Positions 5,722-6,797 of a stretch of DNA of 6,797 bases are shown here, in pieces (position 1 is the stretch's first letter; each line of letters begins with the position of its first letter). The notes below the pieces were generated by a model that was given only the letters and a program-made list of their open reading frames with translations, was not told the DNA's origin and searched no databases. Made by a program: the position numbers and the translations under genes. Source of the DNA: Saprospiraceae bacterium (GTDB lineage Bacteria > Bacteroidota > Bacteroidia > Chitinophagales > Saprospiraceae); the NCBI GenBank assembly GCA_027009605.1, contig JALVCY010000660.1, forward strand, positions 1 through 6,797, read 5' to 3'.

Positions 5722-6797
5722 ATTTAAGTGTTTTTGAATTTTTGGAAGAATATTTAGCTCTTTTAAATAGCCAATGACCATGATTGCCTTTAAAAGAGTC
5801 CATTTGGTTGGCTCAATAAAGCGAGTTGATGATTTTGATTTGTTGTAATTATGCCTGATTTGAGTCATGAATTTTGCAAACAGTAGCTCTTTAGAAACCG
5901 GAAGCCCCCTGAAAGTAGTCTGAATGATACCATGAAATTCTTTTGCAAAGAATTCCTTGAGTAACTCAAAGGAAAAGGTCAAATCAACTTTTTCCTTTTT
6001 TTTAGTGATACTTTCTTTGAAAATTGGATGGGCATTCACGACCTTAGGCACATCAACAAACAATGTCCTGAACCTAGATGGGAATATCTCATCAAGAAAG
6101 AGTTTTATTTTTATTGTCTCGTTTCTTTTCTCTTCCTTATAGAAGAGTAGGCTCAGGGAGTAGAGATTGGCATCACCATCTATTTCGCCAATTTTTCTCA
6201 GTAGATACTCTTCTCTTCCACTAATCTTTTCCCCATCTTTTGGTTTATAATCGAGCTCTTCAAGTGTATTTAATGCTTTTTTTAGGAGGAGGGTGGAGTT
6301 GGTGCCAACGGCAATTTTGGGAATCATAAAGTAATTCTCACCATAGAAACTTTTCTTTAATTTTTGTTTAATATAATTTTTGCCGAGTTCAAAATCCAAT
6401 GCACAGTCGGTACAAATCGGATAATTGCGCCAATTATTCTTTTGGTTGAAAAAGCCACTAACATACCCCGGTTTATCCACTGTTGAGTATTTATAGGGTG
6501 ATGCAAAACCATGCAATCTTGGCTTTTTGGTTAGACAAATAGAACAAAGTTCGTTATAACCTTCAGAAGTGACTTTGTGTTTAAAAGATTTGCCATCAGT
6601 CCCATCATATTGTAAACGCTCTCTAATGGTCTCAAAATCTTCTAAATACTCTTTTTCTATTCCTGTGAATCGAATGCTAAATCCAGTATTTTGTTTTTCT
6701 TTGGCTCCTTGTTTGTTTAAAACATCTGAGATCTTTTCTTTCAATTCTTCGATGAAAACCTTTGGTTTTTTCCCATCTTCGAGCTTTTGCGCTTCTT
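5284..6797 (-). CDS. cas8b: Cas8b/Csh1 Cascade large subunit (5' end beyond window)
   Basis: Cas8b is the I-B large subunit, expected to recognise the PAM, help open target DNA and recruit Cas3. The frame stays open to the right edge, so 503 residues are visible and the true start is outside. A TTG at 6744-6742 could be mistaken for a start, but 17 in-frame codons (EAQKLEDGKKPKVFIEE) precede it without a stop. Counting from that TTG, a zinc-finger-like set lies at CSIC (C67, C70) and CTDC (C111, C114), as in Csh1 proteins. A charged middle region follows. The C-terminal part contains AGIFGVGVLVRQVYNWQ (381-397) and STPFEKKLKGYHL (403-415), which fit the helical small-subunit-like end of Csh1. 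The stop TAA lies 1 nt before the cas7 ATG. An A8 tract (plus-strand T8 at 5996-6003) encodes TKKKEK. The call rests on the cysteine pattern, the C-terminal motif and the position before cas7; sequence divergence in Cas8 is high. Confidence 0.9.
   Translation of the reverse strand, partial: EAQKLEDGKKPKVFIEELKEKISDVLNKQGAKEKQNTGFSIRFTGIEKEYLEDFETIRERLQYDGTDGKSFKHKVTSEGYNELCSICLTKKPRLHGFASPYKYSTVDKPGYVSGFFNQKNNWRNYPICTDCALDFELGKNYIKQKLKKSFYGENYFMIPKIAVGTNSTLLLKKALNTLEELDYKPKDGEKISGREEYLLRKIGEIDGDANLYSLSLLFYKEEKRNETIKIKLFLDEIFPSRFRTLFVDVPKVVNAHPIFKESITKKKEKVDLTFSFELLKEFFAKEFHGIIQTTFRGLPVSKELLFAKFMTQIRHNYNKSKSSTRFIEPTKWTLLKAIMVIGYLKELNILPKIQKHLNMDTSQESTPDAKGNAFDIDKFRNFISTNQELFDMDTNIKAGIFGVGVLVRQVYNWQSRSLGSTPFEKKLKGYHLNENNIKNIYLEALDKLNKYSNFHSYLGLRSFLNENFFLNSHTLKQLSNNELSFYFVAGLEFGNNFKTEKTE

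Noticed and set aside
5957..6142. Plus-strand frame of 61 codons with a hydrophobic stretch opposite cas8b
   Set aside because: The apparent membrane-like segment is the reverse-strand reading of lysine/glutamate-rich cas8b codons.
1..6797. Search for a CRISPR array, leader or tracr-like RNA
   Set aside because: No regularly spaced direct repeats were seen, and no gap between genes exceeds 9 nt, so there is no room for one.

Overview
The window carries most of one type I-B CRISPR-Cas operon. Every gene is on the minus strand, so transcription runs from the right edge to the left. The order is cas8b (5' end outside the window), cas7, cas5, cas3, cas6, cas1 (3' end outside the window). There is almost no non-coding DNA: the junctions are a 1-nt gap, a 14-nt overlap, a 4-nt ATGA overlap, a 2-nt gap and a 9-nt gap. 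No CRISPR array, RNA gene, mobile element or terminator is visible. A leader and array, cas2 and the rest of cas1 would be expected beyond the edges.

The source is probably a member of the Bacteroidota. The DNA is AT-rich (roughly 35-40% G+C in the stretches counted by hand). None of the five visible start codons has a recognisable Shine-Dalgarno sequence; each sits behind A/T-rich DNA, as is common in that phylum. The Cas1 and Cas6 sequences also resemble those I recall from Bacteroidota. This assignment is inference.

Functional layout. Bases 4347-6797 encode the Cascade core: the Cas8b large subunit, with a possible internally translated small subunit, and the Cas7 backbone. Bases 3611-4360 encode Cas5, which caps the crRNA 5' handle. 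Bases 1206-3614 encode a full-length HD-nuclease/helicase Cas3 with all expected motifs intact. Bases 553-1203 encode the crRNA-processing nuclease Cas6. Bases 1-543 encode the N-terminal 181 residues of the integrase Cas1. In the expected scheme, Cas6 cuts the pre-crRNA, Cas5-Cas7-Cas8b assemble on the crRNA and find PAM-flanked DNA, and Cas3 degrades it. Cas1, with a Cas2 outside the window, adds new spacers. All visible frames are open and motif-complete, so the system looks functional.

The main points of interest are these. cas6 lies between cas3 and cas1, where canonical I-B operons carry cas4. Cas1 does not look like the usual I-B lineage. The cas8b 3' end has in-frame ATG codons placed where other I-B systems initiate a separate Cas11 small subunit. 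Two ATG-less apparent gene starts (cas8b and cas7) need correction. I see no gene of unknown family here.
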